Shown: positions 50,732-59,198 of the stretch, piece after piece | Numbering within the stretch: position 1 is the stretch's first letter | Layout of the letters: each line of letters starts with the position of its first letter | Assembly: GCA_934233745.1 (NCBI GenBank) | Contig: CAKQGN010000001.1 | Location: forward strand, 434,001-498,000 | Origin: an uncultured Clostridia bacterium | GTDB taxonomy: Bacteria; Bacillota; Clostridia; Christensenellales; CAG-917 | Direction: 5' to 3' | Length of the DNA: 64,000 bases | Notes under the pieces: model-generated | Databases searched by the model: none | The model's input: the letters and a program-made list of their open reading frames with translations, nothing else | What the model was told of the DNA's origin: nothing | Made by a program: the position numbers and the translations under genes

Positions 50732-51844
50732 ATGGAAAAGACGTTGGTTTTCGGCGGGGCGTTCGATCCCGTCCACAAAGAGCATGTTGCCATGTGCAAG
50801 AGCGCAATGCAGGAGCTTCAAATATCCAAAACGGTGCTTGTGCCAACCGTAACCCCGCCTCACAAAAGCGCGGGATTTTTGAGTTTTGACGAGAGGTGCG
50901 AGCTTTTGAAAGTCGCTTTTGAGGGTGTGGATTTTGTCATAGACGACATTGAAAACAAGAGAGGAAATGACAATTACACTGCGCTGACTTTGCCGTTGCT
51001 CAAAGAAAAATACGGCGATATCGTATATCTCATCGGCGGTGACAGCCTCGAATATTTCGACACTTGGTATCATCCAGAAAAAATAGTCGGGGTTTGCCCG
51101 ATTGTCGTTTGCGCAAGAGAGGGTTATGAGGATATAAGGCAAAAAGCAAAGTGTATCGAACAGAAATTCGGCGGCGAATTTATACTTTTAGATTATGTCG
51201 GCAAGGATGTTTCATCTTCCGAAGTCAGGGCAAAATTGCTTATGGGTGACGTGCCTGAAGAAATTGACGAGAAAGTTTTGAGCGCAATCAGGCAAAAACA
51301 TCTTTTCTGCGAGTACGAAAAAATGGCAAAAAAACTTCATTCGTATCAGCCCGACGATCTTTTTGCGCACAGCAAAGCGGTGGTGTTGACCGCAATGCGC
51401 CTCAATTCGCTTCACAACTTAAAGCAAGATTTCACAAAAGTTTTTCTAGCGTGCTTTTTGCATGACAATGCAAAAAAACGCCCGTCACTCGATGGCTTCA
51501 ATGTGCCGCTCGATGCGGTCGGAACGCCGGTTTTGCATCAATTTTTGGGGGCGGAAAAGGCGCGGCGCGATTTTGGCATAAACGACGAGGACGTGCTTGA
51601 CGCAATCCGTTTTCACACAACCGCAAAAGCAAATATGACAATGCTCGAAAAACTTGTTTATACGGCGGACAGCGTGTCGTTTGACCGCAATTACGAACCC
51701 ATTGCGCAATTAAGAGAGATTGCAATGCGCGACTTTGACGAGGGTTTCAAAGCAGTTCTGCGCTACACATATGACAAAGTTTTTGCAAGCGGCAAGCCCA
51801 TGCACCCGTTGACTATGGACGCGGTGAAGTGCTATCTCGGCTGA
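50732..51844 (+). CDS. nadD: NadD-YqeK fusion: nicotinate nucleotide adenylyltransferase with HD hydrolase
   Basis: 370 residues in one frame. NadD (about 1-190) makes deamido-NAD: GGAFDPVHKEH is the nucleotidyltransferase motif and SSSEVR the second ATP-binding motif. The YqeK-like HD domain (about 195-370) has FLHDNAKK, an HxxxA..., and RFHTTAKANMT; YqeK hydrolyses Ap4A in Firmicutes. In Bacillus nadD and yqeK are separate adjacent genes followed by rsfS, the gene that follows here, so a fusion is natural. No Shine-Dalgarno is present; see the promoter. Confidence 0.93.
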   Translation: MEKTLVFGGAFDPVHKEHVAMCKSAMQELQISKTVLVPTVTPPHKSAGFLSFDERCELLKVAFEGVDFVIDDIENKRGNDNYTALTLPLLKEKYGDIVYLIGGDSLEYFDTWYHPEKIVGVCPIVVCAREGYEDIRQKAKCIEQKFGGEFILLDYVGKDVSSSEVRAKLLMGDVPEEIDEKVLSAIRQKHLFCEYEKMAKKLHSYQPDDLFAHSKAVVLTAMRLNSLHNLKQDFTKVFLACFLHDNAKKRPSLDGFNVPLDAVGTPVLHQFLGAEKARRDFGINDEDVLDAIRFHTTAKANMTMLEKLVYTADSVSFDRNYEPIAQLREIAMRDFDEGFKAVLRYTYDKVFASGKPMHPLTMDAVKCYLG

Positions 51845-51890
51845 TTTTTTGCGCTTTTGCGGCGATTCGTCGCATTTTCAAAAAACACCG

Positions 51891-51919
51891 TTGAAATATA
51901 GTCGGTTTTATGCTATAAT
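51891..51919 (+). promoter_or_regulatory. Promoter of rsfS
   Basis: TTGAAA (51891-51896), 17-nt spacer, TATAAT (51914-51919), with TGC before the -10. Confidence 0.85.
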
Positions 51920-52007
51920 CATATTGCCGAAAGACGTAAAAAAACACGTTTTTGGCACACGATAAATAAGATACCAATGAACCATCGCTTTTGCGACAGG
52001 AGGATTT

Positions 52008-52355
52008 ATGGAACCTATTGAAATGAAAGACATCATCTGCGCCGAGCTTGACGAGCATAAAGCCGTTGACATCACCGTCTTGGACGTTGCTCACCTCACG
52101 GTCATGACGGACTATTTTGTCATTTGCACCGCAAAAAGCAACAAGCAAGTCAAGGCTCTTGCGGAGTTCGTCGAGGAAAAAATGAGCGAGAACGGAATCG
52201 AGCCGAATCATACCGACGGTATGGGCGAAGGCAAATGGGCGGTGCTTGACTACGGCGGAGTTATCGTGCATATCTTCAATGATGAAACCAGAATGTTCTA
52301 CTGCCTCGAAAAGCTCTGGGCAGACGGCAAAAACGTCACCAAATACAACGCCTAA
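52008..52355 (+). CDS. rsfS: Ribosomal silencing factor RsfS
   Basis: 115 residues of the RsfS/Iojap family, which binds uL14 and blocks subunit joining in starvation. VLDVAHLTVMTDYFVICTAKS and WAVLDYGGVIVHIFNDETRMFY are diagnostic. AGGAGG precedes the ATG. A terminator follows directly after the stop, ahead of the TIR-fusion gene. Confidence 0.95.
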   Translation: MEPIEMKDIICAELDEHKAVDITVLDVAHLTVMTDYFVICTAKSNKQVKALAEFVEEKMSENGIEPNHTDGMGEGKWAVLDYGGVIVHIFNDETRMFYCLEKLWADGKNVTKYNA

Positions 52356-52363
52356 AAAGTTGT

Positions 52364-52394
52364 GTCTTGTCTATCATAGGCAAGACTTTTTTAT
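52364..52394 (+). terminator. Terminator between rsfS and the TIR-fusion gene
   Basis: GTCTTG (52364-52369) pairs with CAAGAC (52381-52386), inner CTAT/ATAG, then six T. The ribosome site of the next gene starts right after, so the gene may depend on read-through from the rsfS promoter. Confidence 0.8.
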
Positions 52395-52405
52395 TAGGAG
52401 GACAA

Positions 52406-55324
52406 ATGAATCCAAACAACAAACCGCCTTCGTATGAAGGAAATGAACCATACATATTCGTTTCTTACAGCCACAATCAACAAGAACGAATTTACGATAT
52501 ACTTTGGAAACTACAAAATCGCGGAGTTAGATTTTGGTATGACGATAGTTTAAACACAGGCGAAAATTGGGAAACAGGCGTCAAATTGAAAATGAAAAAC
52601 GCGGCGAGTGTTTGGTTTTTCTTTGATATCAACTTTTTTAATTCGTTTGCGCTTAAAAGAGAGGTTAGATTTGTTGCGGACAACAAAATAAATTATGCGC
52701 CGATTTATTATACAGGGCAAGTATATCGCAAGATATACGGTGCCGTGCTAAACGGAAATGACCCGGTGGATGATGATGCCGAAGTTCTTTTTTCTAAGGT
52801 TTTTTCAAATAAGATTTTGGGTATAGTCAGGGATGAGAGCGAAGAATCGTTTATTGAAAAACTTGTTATAGATGCACAAAAAAAGAATACGCTTGCCTAT
52901 GATGTAGAACGCACTAGATCTGTTCCGACAAAAAAAGTTTTGTTTATAGGCAAAAACAGTGTTTTTACCAAAGCAATTGTTGCGGGTATTAGTAAAGTTT
53001 TTTCAGAAAACGGTGGTTTCGAGGTGAAGTGCGATTACGTTGAACCGTCATCTCATATTCCGCAAAACATTCAGTTTAGTCGCAAAATGTCAGCAGCTAT
53101 CAACGCCTATGACGGTATTATCATTCGTCCGATTGGGCTGATGAATGAAAATTCATTTTCCGTATTTCAACAACTATGCGAATCAACCAAAGTGGTTTTA
53201 TGCGATAACGACATCTCAAAAGAACAACGCAGCAGGCTTGGTGCAAATGCTCCGATTTACGTATGCTCCGATTTTGAAAAAGGCGGAGAAAAAATGGGAC
53301 GGTTTATCAATCGACTATGCTTTTTATTCGGGAAAGAGACTACAGACGTCGTGATAGCAACAGGTCCGAAAGGGAATGCGGCATTCGATAGAAGCAACGA
53401 AATCGTAAAGACTGTTTTACCTGTTAATTATAGTTTGTGCAAAACTGTCGAGTTGCATTCGTTGGATGTCAATGATTGTTTTGAAAAACTTGCTTGTGCA
53501 ATTAAAGAATTGCCAAACAAAAAAATATCCGCCCGAACTCTAATCGTGTATGCGGGAAACGACAACGTGGCATTGCATTTTGCCAAAAACGCTTATAATA
53601 TCCTAAGCGTCAACGGCGATAGTATTGCCACATATAAAAAAATAGTCATTCTCGGATATGACGGCATAAGAGGAATAACCGGAAATAGTATTTTGGAAGA
53701 GTGTCAATACGATTATGCCACTATGGATACGATTGCGCAAAGGCAAGGAGAAATCCTTGCCGAGTCAATGAAAAATGTGCTTTGCGGATTGCAATGTGAA
53801 AGAATAGTAAAAGTCCAACCTAAGTTGCTTGCAAAAATCACCGCTAATCCTAAAATCGTGTCCAAATTAGAAGCGGTTAAGCCAATAATTAAAGATACAA
53901 AACTGTTTATTCTAGATTTGGACGGCACTATTGCCGATACAGAAACGTTGCATTGGGAAGCATACAATAAGTTGCTCGAAAGGATGTATGGCGTTGTTTT
54001 AAGCGATGCTAATATAAGTCGATACATAGGCAATCCTGAAGTTAAAATTTACCGCATGATTGAGCGAGACTACAATATTGTCATTGACACGGAAACGTTT
54101 TTACGCGAGCGCATTAAAGAGTATCTGAATCTCGTAAGAGACAAAAATTTGCAACCGTTTGATTGGGTAAAAGACTTTACTGAAACATATTTGGGCACAC
54201 CGATTATGTTGCTGACCTCTCAAATACCCGAAGTGGTGGATAGCTTGATTGAGTATTGGGGGCTTGATACTTTGATACCCGCACAAATGCGAATAAGTGT
54301 GCATGACGGGAGCGTTTCAAAGACGGAGGTGTTCAACAATCCTGCACGATATGCAAATTGCGAAGAGCTGTCGGAAACGGAAATTACGGTTTTTGAAGAT
54401 TCTGACCACGTTGCAACCATAGCATATGCGCAAGGCTACAACGTAATTGGTATACGACATCGATATAATGATACAACTCTCAAACATTGTCATGTAATAA
54501 TTGATCAAAATTTACAAAAAGGCTTATTTGTCGGTTTGGGAGGCGTTGATCTGGTTTATTCAATAAACAATTTGCCCGAAGAAAACGGGAAAGTGCGCAC
54601 TGACAAGTATTCTATCGAGGTGGGTGGTCCTGCGCTGAAAGCTGCATTAACTTGCGCACAACTTGGTGGCGATGCAACGCTAATAACCGGTGTCGGTTCC
54701 AGTCCTCTTGGCAAAATTATCGAGAATGCCTGCGATGAGTACGGTGTTAAATTGATTGATATTATGGAAACACGGAAAACGCCAAATATTTCGTGTGTTG
54801 CAATCAATCGTATCAATTCATCTCGGACAATAATAAGCGGGCAGTTGCCAAACGAAGAAATCAAAATTCTTGCGGACTCTTTTTTTGAGGAATTTGATTA
54901 TTGTTTGTATGATTGCAATTTGCCCACATACTCAAAGCGACTTGCTGAATCGTTGCAGTCGTCCTGCGTTCCTTTGATTCTTGATTGCGGAGCGTTCAAG
55001 GAAAACATCGAGTATGTTTTGTCTTGTGCAGATGTAGTAATTTCATCTGAAAAGTTTGTGTCTCCCGAGGGTGAGGATATTTTCGAGTTGAAAAAAAGAT
55101 ATAATATCAAAGAGGTTGCAAAAACAAGGGGAGAGAAAAGCGTTTTGTTCGAAACAGAAAACAAGACCGGAGAAATTGATGTGCAATCGAGAAAAAATGT
55201 TTCAACCGTTGGCGCCGGAGATGTACTGCATGGTGCGTTTTGTTATTTTAAGTTTTGCAAAAAAGAAAACTTTGTCGATGCATTAACTCATGCCACTGAA
55301 GTTGCGACAAATTATGTAAAATAA
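52406..55324 (+). CDS. TIR - sugar-binding (PBP1-like) - HAD - PfkB four-domain protein
   Basis: 972 residues in one intact frame, start behind TTAGGAGG. TIR domain (16-135): YIFVSYSH; Glu56 in NWETGV aligns with the catalytic Glu of TIR NADases. Residues about 175-465 resemble a LacI/RbsB-type periplasmic-binding fold without a signal (VVIATGPKGNAAFDRS, ILGYDGI, MDTIAQRQGEILAESM). HAD phosphatase (498-700): DLDGT motif I (Asp504, Asp506), LLTSQ, Lys639, EDSD. PfkB/ribokinase (706-972): GGVDLVYSINNLPEENG, GGPALKAAL, and GAGD with base Asp939. All key residues are present. A reasonable reading is a cytosolic sugar or nucleoside sensor with a TIR NADase effector, possibly defence; this is inference. 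Codon use is AT-richer than in flanking genes, suggesting transfer. Confidence 0.85.
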   Translation: MNPNNKPPSYEGNEPYIFVSYSHNQQERIYDILWKLQNRGVRFWYDDSLNTGENWETGVKLKMKNAASVWFFFDINFFNSFALKREVRFVADNKINYAPIYYTGQVYRKIYGAVLNGNDPVDDDAEVLFSKVFSNKILGIVRDESEESFIEKLVIDAQKKNTLAYDVERTRSVPTKKVLFIGKNSVFTKAIVAGISKVFSENGGFEVKCDYVEPSSHIPQNIQFSRKMSAAINAYDGIIIRPIGLMNENSFSVFQQLCESTKVVLCDNDISKEQRSRLGANAPIYVCSDFEKGGEKMGRFINRLCFLFGKETTDVVIATGPKGNAAFDRSNEIVKTVLPVNYSLCKTVELHSLDVNDCFEKLACAIKELPNKKISARTLIVYAGNDNVALHFAKNAYNILSVNGDSIATYKKIVILGYDGIRGITGNSILEECQYDYATMDTIAQRQGEILAESMKNVLCGLQCERIVKVQPKLLAKITANPKIVSKLEAVKPIIKDTKLFILDLDGTIADTETLHWEAYNKLLERMYGVVLSDANISRYIGNPEVKIYRMIERDYNIVIDTETFLRERIKEYLNLVRDKNLQPFDWVKDFTETYLGTPIMLLTSQIPEVVDSLIEYWGLDTLIPAQMRISVHDGSVSKTEVFNNPARYANCEELSETEITVFEDSDHVATIAYAQGYNVIGIRHRYNDTTLKHCHVIIDQNLQKGLFVGLGGVDLVYSINNLPEENGKVRTDKYSIEVGGPALKAALTCAQLGGDATLITGVGSSPLGKIIENACDEYGVKLIDIMETRKTPNISCVAINRINSSRTIISGQLPNEEIKILADSFFEEFDYCLYDCNLPTYSKRLAESLQSSCVPLILDCGAFKENIEYVLSCADVVISSEKFVSPEGEDIFELKKRYNIKEVAKTRGEKSVLFETENKTGEIDVQSRKNVSTVGAGDVLHGAFCYFKFCKKENFVDALTHATEVATNYVK

Positions 55325-55407
55325 AGCAAGAGTATGCAAATCCGCATGCGATATAATTATACATTACACAAAGACTGCTGCCAATTAAACTTATTATTGG
55401 CAACAGT

Positions 55408-55746
55408 TTATTTGCGTGCAATTACTCTCCGATACAGCGACTCTTTTTGCTCGCTTGTCATATTCGGTTTGATTTTGCGATACACATCGATGTCGAGCGT
55501 TGCTATTACGTCCGAATTGATTTGACGGCTTAAATCCGATTGTATATTTGTCAAAAAGTCGTCTCGTTCGCTTTTGAGATAAAACGGAGTGCAGAGCAAG
55601 GCAAGCACAAACGTATTGTCATACAAAAAACACTTTGCGCCCACGATATTTTCGCTTGAAAGCGCAAGAGCGGTTATATCGTCCTCCGTGTACTGATTTT
55701 TTTGTAGATTTATATCTTGCCGAATGGTTATATCTATATTTTGCAT
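55408..55746 (-). CDS. Hypothetical protein, YhcN/YlaJ-like pattern without lipobox
   Basis: 112 residues. The alternation of short strands and helices (ENIVGAKCFLYDNTFVLALLC, LSRQINSDVIATLDIDVYRKI) resembles the YhcN/YlaJ sporulation-protein fold, but there is no signal peptide. Alternatively an unrelated cytosolic protein. Identity low; the frame and codon use support a real gene. It converges on the TIR-fusion gene and diverges from the riboswitch unit. Confidence 0.55.
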   Translation of the reverse strand: MQNIDITIRQDINLQKNQYTEDDITALALSSENIVGAKCFLYDNTFVLALLCTPFYLKSERDDFLTNIQSDLSRQINSDVIATLDIDVYRKIKPNMTSEQKESLYRRVIARK

Positions 55747-55835
55747 AGTACAATTATGGATTTCTCTTTATATTTTTATACAAAACGGCAAGTGCGTCCA
55801 AAAATAAAAAACTTTGTTGAAAAATGTATAGTCTC

Positions 55836-55864
55836 TTGACAATCGTGTGTTTTAGGCATATCAT
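55836..55864 (+). promoter_or_regulatory. Promoter of the FMN-riboswitch transcript
   Basis: TTGACA (55836-55841), 17-nt spacer, TATCAT (55859-55864), just before the aptamer. Confidence 0.8.
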
Positions 55865-55873
55865 ATGCTTGCT

Positions 55874-55978
55874 TCAGGGCGAGGTGCAAATCCTCACCGG
55901 CGGTATAGTCCGCGAACACGCACAGCGTGCCGACAAGGTGCAATTCCTTGACCGACGGTATAGTCCGGACGGAAGAAG
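55874..55978 (+). ncRNA. FMN riboswitch (RFN element)
   Basis: The classic RFN blocks are present in order: AGGGCGAGGTGCAAATCC, TCACCGGCGGTATAGTCCGC, AGGTGCAATTCC, GACCGACGGTATAGTCC and GGACGGAAGAAG. It senses FMN and controls the transport gene downstream. Confidence 0.97.
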
Positions 55979-56006
55979 CGACGTATTTTGCATTTCAACA
56001 TACGTT

Positions 56007-56030
56007 TGCGCCCTCGAAGGCGCATTTTTT
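56007..56030 (+). terminator. Riboswitch expression-platform terminator
   Basis: TGCGCC (56007-56012) pairs with GGCGCA (56019-56024), followed by six T. Termination when FMN is bound would stop both ribU and the fused tsaE domain. Confidence 0.85.
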
Positions 56031-56074
56031 ATGCAGTTTTGCAAAATCAAAAAAGAGTGCGCCAAAGGAGAAAA

Positions 56075-57241
56075 ATGGGCAAAAAATCCAAGACAGACAG
56101 CATTGCGGCTGTCGAAAACACTGCGGTGCAACCAAGTACAAAAGTTACAAAAGAGGACATCAAACGCACGTTTGAGAGGTTTAGAAGTCCGAAATTCACA
56201 ACCGCATACATTGCAAAAGTTGCAATGTTGACGGCGATTGCGTTCATATTGTACGCATACGCAAAGTTCAATTTGCCTTTTATGTTCCCGGACTTTTTGG
56301 ACATTCAAATAAGCGAGTTGCCTGCGCTTTTGGCGGGCTTTTCGATGGGGCCTGTAAGCGCGTGCGTGATCATCGTTCTCAAAGTTTTGCTTAAATTTGC
56401 AGCCGTGCCATCGGTGACGGGCTTTGCGGGGGAGGCAACCGATATTTTGCTGGGAATATGTTTTGTTTTGCCTGCGTCCTTGATTTATTATTTTCACAAG
56501 GATAAAAAACACGCAATCATCGGCTTGTTGGTCGGAAGTGTGCTTTTGACGGCTATGGCAATGGTTGTCAACAGATTTATCTCCATTCCGCTATACTCGA
56601 AGTTGTTCGGATTCGAGGGTATTGTCGAAAAGGTGTCGGCACTTTACGAAAACGTCACGGTAGACAATTTTTACACCTATTATTTGTTGCTCGGAGTGTT
56701 GCCTTTTAACGTGCTTAGATGTACAATAGTGAGTGTTTTGACGTTCTTGTTGTACAAGCGTTTGAGCAAAATTCTGCACTGGGACGGCACGAGTATGCGC
56801 AAATCCAAAAGCATTTTCGGCAAGCACACAGTCAAAAATGTTGACGAAACATACGCGCTTGCAAAGAAAGTTGCAGACACCCTGCAAGGTGGCGAAGTGA
56901 TATTGCTTGGCGGCGATTTGGGCGCGGGCAAAACCACTTTTACCAAAGGACTTGCAAAAGCATTGGGCGTCACGGACGAGGTGACAAGCCCGACTTTCAC
57001 CATACTCAACGTGTACGAGGACGGGCGATTGAAACTAAATCACCTAGATATGTACAGAGTCGAGAGTGCCGACGAACTTGCCGAACTCGGCATCGAGGAC
57101 TGTTTTGACGAGGAAAGCGTCACGGTCATCGAATGGAATAAATTTGAGCATTTTGACGGCGAAGTCATCGAAATAAACATCACTCCGACGGGCGAAAACG
57201 AGAGGGTTTTCGACATCGGGAAGAGGGATAACAAACAATGA
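56075..57241 (+). CDS. ribU: RibU-TsaE fusion: riboflavin ECF transporter S-component fused to TsaE ATPase
   Basis: 388 residues in one open frame. RibU part (about 41-235): six membrane helices and the family traits KFNLPFMFPDFLDIQISELPALLAGF and GPVSACVI. TsaE part (about 245-388): Walker A GGDLGAGKTTF (279-289), TSPTFTIL and the C-terminal EWNKFE segment; TsaE supports threonylcarbamoyl-A37 tRNA modification with TsaB/D. AAAGGAG precedes the ATG at 56075. An internal ATG at 56795 (residue 241) could yield separate TsaE, though its ribosome site is weak. tsaB overlaps the end by 4 bases. The N-terminal 35 residues are polar. The FMN riboswitch would place an essential tRNA-modification ATPase under riboflavin control. 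Confidence 0.88.
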   Translation: MGKKSKTDSIAAVENTAVQPSTKVTKEDIKRTFERFRSPKFTTAYIAKVAMLTAIAFILYAYAKFNLPFMFPDFLDIQISELPALLAGFSMGPVSACVIIVLKVLLKFAAVPSVTGFAGEATDILLGICFVLPASLIYYFHKDKKHAIIGLLVGSVLLTAMAMVVNRFISIPLYSKLFGFEGIVEKVSALYENVTVDNFYTYYLLLGVLPFNVLRCTIVSVLTFLLYKRLSKILHWDGTSMRKSKSIFGKHTVKNVDETYALAKKVADTLQGGEVILLGGDLGAGKTTFTKGLAKALGVTDEVTSPTFTILNVYEDGRLKLNHLDMYRVESADELAELGIEDCFDEESVTVIEWNKFEHFDGEVIEINITPTGENERVFDIGKRDNKQ

Positions 57242-57810
57242 ACATTCTTGCAATAGATACAACATCGACGGGGCTTTCGATTGCGCTTGTAAAAGGAGAT
57301 GAAACATTTTCATTTACAAAGGAAATAGGCAAATCGGGGCACAGCGCAACGCTTATGCCCGAAATCGACAATATGCTCAAATCTCACGATTTGGCGGTCG
57401 GCGACCTCGATGCCGTGGCTGTGAACGTCGGCCCCGGCTCTTTTACGGGCATAAGAATCGGCGTGTCCGCAATGACCGCGATTGCGTTTGCAACGGGCGC
57501 AAAAAGAATTGCCGTGACGAGTTTCGAGCTTATTGCTCACCAAAGTGGCGATATCCTTGCGGCTGTTGACGCAGGACACGGCAATTTGTATCTTGCAAAG
57601 TGTACAAACGGAAAAGTTTTAAGCACGAGTTTTTACGATTCACACGATTTGACAGACGTATCCGATGCAGTGTCCAAACCGCTCAAAAGCGTTGATGCAA
57701 CGCTTGCGGAAGTCGTGAAAGAAAAAGCGAATTCAAACGAATTTGTAAGCGTCTTTGAGCCGTTTTATATGAGAAAATCGCAAGCCGAGAGGGAAAAAGA
57801 TGAAGTTTGA
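57238..57810 (+). CDS. tsaB: tRNA threonylcarbamoyladenosine protein TsaB
   Basis: 190-residue ASKHA-fold partner of TsaD. ILAIDTTSTGLSIAL at the start and VGPGSFTGIRIG are diagnostic. It overlaps the TsaE domain gene by 4 bases and rimI by 11, giving the common tsaE-tsaB-rimI order; tsaD is not in the window. Confidence 0.95.
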   Translation: MNILAIDTTSTGLSIALVKGDETFSFTKEIGKSGHSATLMPEIDNMLKSHDLAVGDLDAVAVNVGPGSFTGIRIGVSAMTAIAFATGAKRIAVTSFELIAHQSGDILAAVDAGHGNLYLAKCTNGKVLSTSFYDSHDLTDVSDAVSKPLKSVDATLAEVVKEKANSNEFVSVFEPFYMRKSQAEREKDEV

Positions 57811-58231
57811 ATCCCTCAAATACGAGCATCTGCGCCAAATGGCAGAGATCGAACGCGAGGCTTTCGATCAGCCCTGGAATGAAAGAATGTTCATTCCAGA
57901 AGTCGAAGATCCTTGCGCATATTATCTTGTCGGCGTAAGAGGCGACGAGGTGATTTGCTATGGCGGTTTTCACAAAGTGCTTGACGAGGCGCATATAACG
58001 AATATAGCGGTGAAAGCAACTGAGCGCGGCAAGGGCATAGGCAAATTGCTTGTGAGCGAACTCATCTCAAGAGCAAAGTTGCTCGGTATAAAATATATGA
58101 CGCTCGAAGTGCGTGACAACAACGAAGCGGCAATCCGCTTGTACGAGGGATTCGGATTCAAAGTCGAGGGTGTGCGAAAGAAGTATTACAACAACAATCG
58201 CGACGCACTCATAATGTGGCTCGCAATATAG
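57800..58231 (+). CDS. rimI: Ribosomal-protein-S18-alanine N-acetyltransferase RimI
   Basis: 143-residue GNAT acetyltransferase. The acetyl-CoA loop RGKGIGKLLVSELI and the LEVRDNNEAAIRLYEGFGFKVEGVRKKYY motif fit RimI. It starts inside tsaB, so the two are translationally coupled. Confidence 0.94.
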   Translation: MKFESLKYEHLRQMAEIEREAFDQPWNERMFIPEVEDPCAYYLVGVRGDEVICYGGFHKVLDEAHITNIAVKATERGKGIGKLLVSELISRAKLLGIKYMTLEVRDNNEAAIRLYEGFGFKVEGVRKKYYNNNRDALIMWLAI

Positions 58232-59076
58232 GAGCTGACACGGAAAATAAACCTTTCTCAATTGAAAATCATAAATATTCTTGCGAAATATCGGCAAAAA
58301 GTCATCAAAATCCGTTTGGATTCGAGAGAAAATTTGCAATCATAAACAACCGCAAAATCTCATATTTTTCCGTCGGCAGCGGCGCAAAAACAATAGTTTT
58401 TCTTCACGGGTGGGGCTCGGATGCTTCCGCCTTTTTCTTTGCAATGAAACAACTGTGCATAAAATATCGGGCTATAGCGGTAGATTTTGCAGGTTTTGGA
58501 CAAAGCGACAATCCGCCCGACTTGTTCGGCGTGAAAGAATACGCAGAAGACGTTGTCGAATTGATGAAGCATTTACACGTTGACGAAGCGACGTTTGCGG
58601 GACATTCTTTCGGCGGTCGAGTTTCAATCGAGCTTGCGGCATATTATCCTCGGATTGCAAAACGAATAGTTCTCATCGACAGTGCCGGACTGAAACCGAG
58701 AAGAAAACCGAGTTATTATTGCAGGGTTTTTATTCACAAAATGCTTAAAAAATTCGGCAAAAGCGGACTGAAAGGTTCATCGGATTATCGAGCGTTGCCG
58801 GATTGTATGAAAAGAGTTTTTATCAATGTTGTCAATTATAATCAGAAGCCTTTGCTTTTTAAGATTCAACAGCCGTGTGCCGTATTTTGGGGTAGCAACG
58901 ACCTCGAAACGCCGTTGTATATGTATAAATGTTTTTTGAAGAATATTAAACGGGCGCAAGGATTTTTGCTCGATGGCGGACATTTTGCATTTGTCGAAGA
59001 CAGAATCAAGTTCTGTCTGATTTTGACGGCATATCTCAATGAAACCGATGAATTGTTGCAAAATCCTTTGTCCTGA
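58216..59076 (+). CDS. Alpha/beta hydrolase
   Basis: 286 residues with the alpha/beta-hydrolase triad: nucleophile Ser in GHSFGG, Asp in GSNDLETP and His in GGHFAFVED; oxyanion region FLHGWGSD. The substrate is unknown; the fold resembles esterases and C-C hydrolases. The exact start is uncertain: a GTG at 58216 overlaps rimI, and an AGGAG sits inside the frame just after it, so a shorter form beginning at a rare codon is possible. The 5' segment (about 35 residues) has no fold signal. Confidence 0.8.
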   Translation: MARNIGADTENKPFSIENHKYSCEISAKSHQNPFGFERKFAIINNRKISYFSVGSGAKTIVFLHGWGSDASAFFFAMKQLCIKYRAIAVDFAGFGQSDNPPDLFGVKEYAEDVVELMKHLHVDEATFAGHSFGGRVSIELAAYYPRIAKRIVLIDSAGLKPRRKPSYYCRVFIHKMLKKFGKSGLKGSSDYRALPDCMKRVFINVVNYNQKPLLFKIQQPCAVFWGSNDLETPLYMYKCFLKNIKRAQGFLLDGGHFAFVEDRIKFCLILTAYLNETDELLQNPLS

Positions 59077-59085
59077 ATTTTTTTG

Positions 59086-59113
59086 ATGTTTCATGAAACA
59101 TTTTGTTTTTTCC
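59086..59113 (+). terminator. Terminator after the hydrolase gene
   Basis: ATGTTTCATGAAACAT is a 16-bp palindrome followed by TTTGTTTTTT. Confidence 0.7.
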
Positions 59114-59198
59114 AAAACCCGCTAAAAAGGGCGTTTTTTATATTTTTTACACACTCATTTCGATTTTTACATATCTTGATACGAAAAGGAAGGTGCGT

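Noticed and set aside
50732..51844. NadD-YqeK fusion as a novelty
   Set aside because: The two genes are adjacent in Bacillus and fused forms are a natural and probably known outcome; kept as annotation only.
55334..55525. Small plus-strand frame (63 residues) after the TIR-fusion gene
   Set aside because: It lies opposite the 55408-55746 gene, has no ribosome site and no family resemblance.
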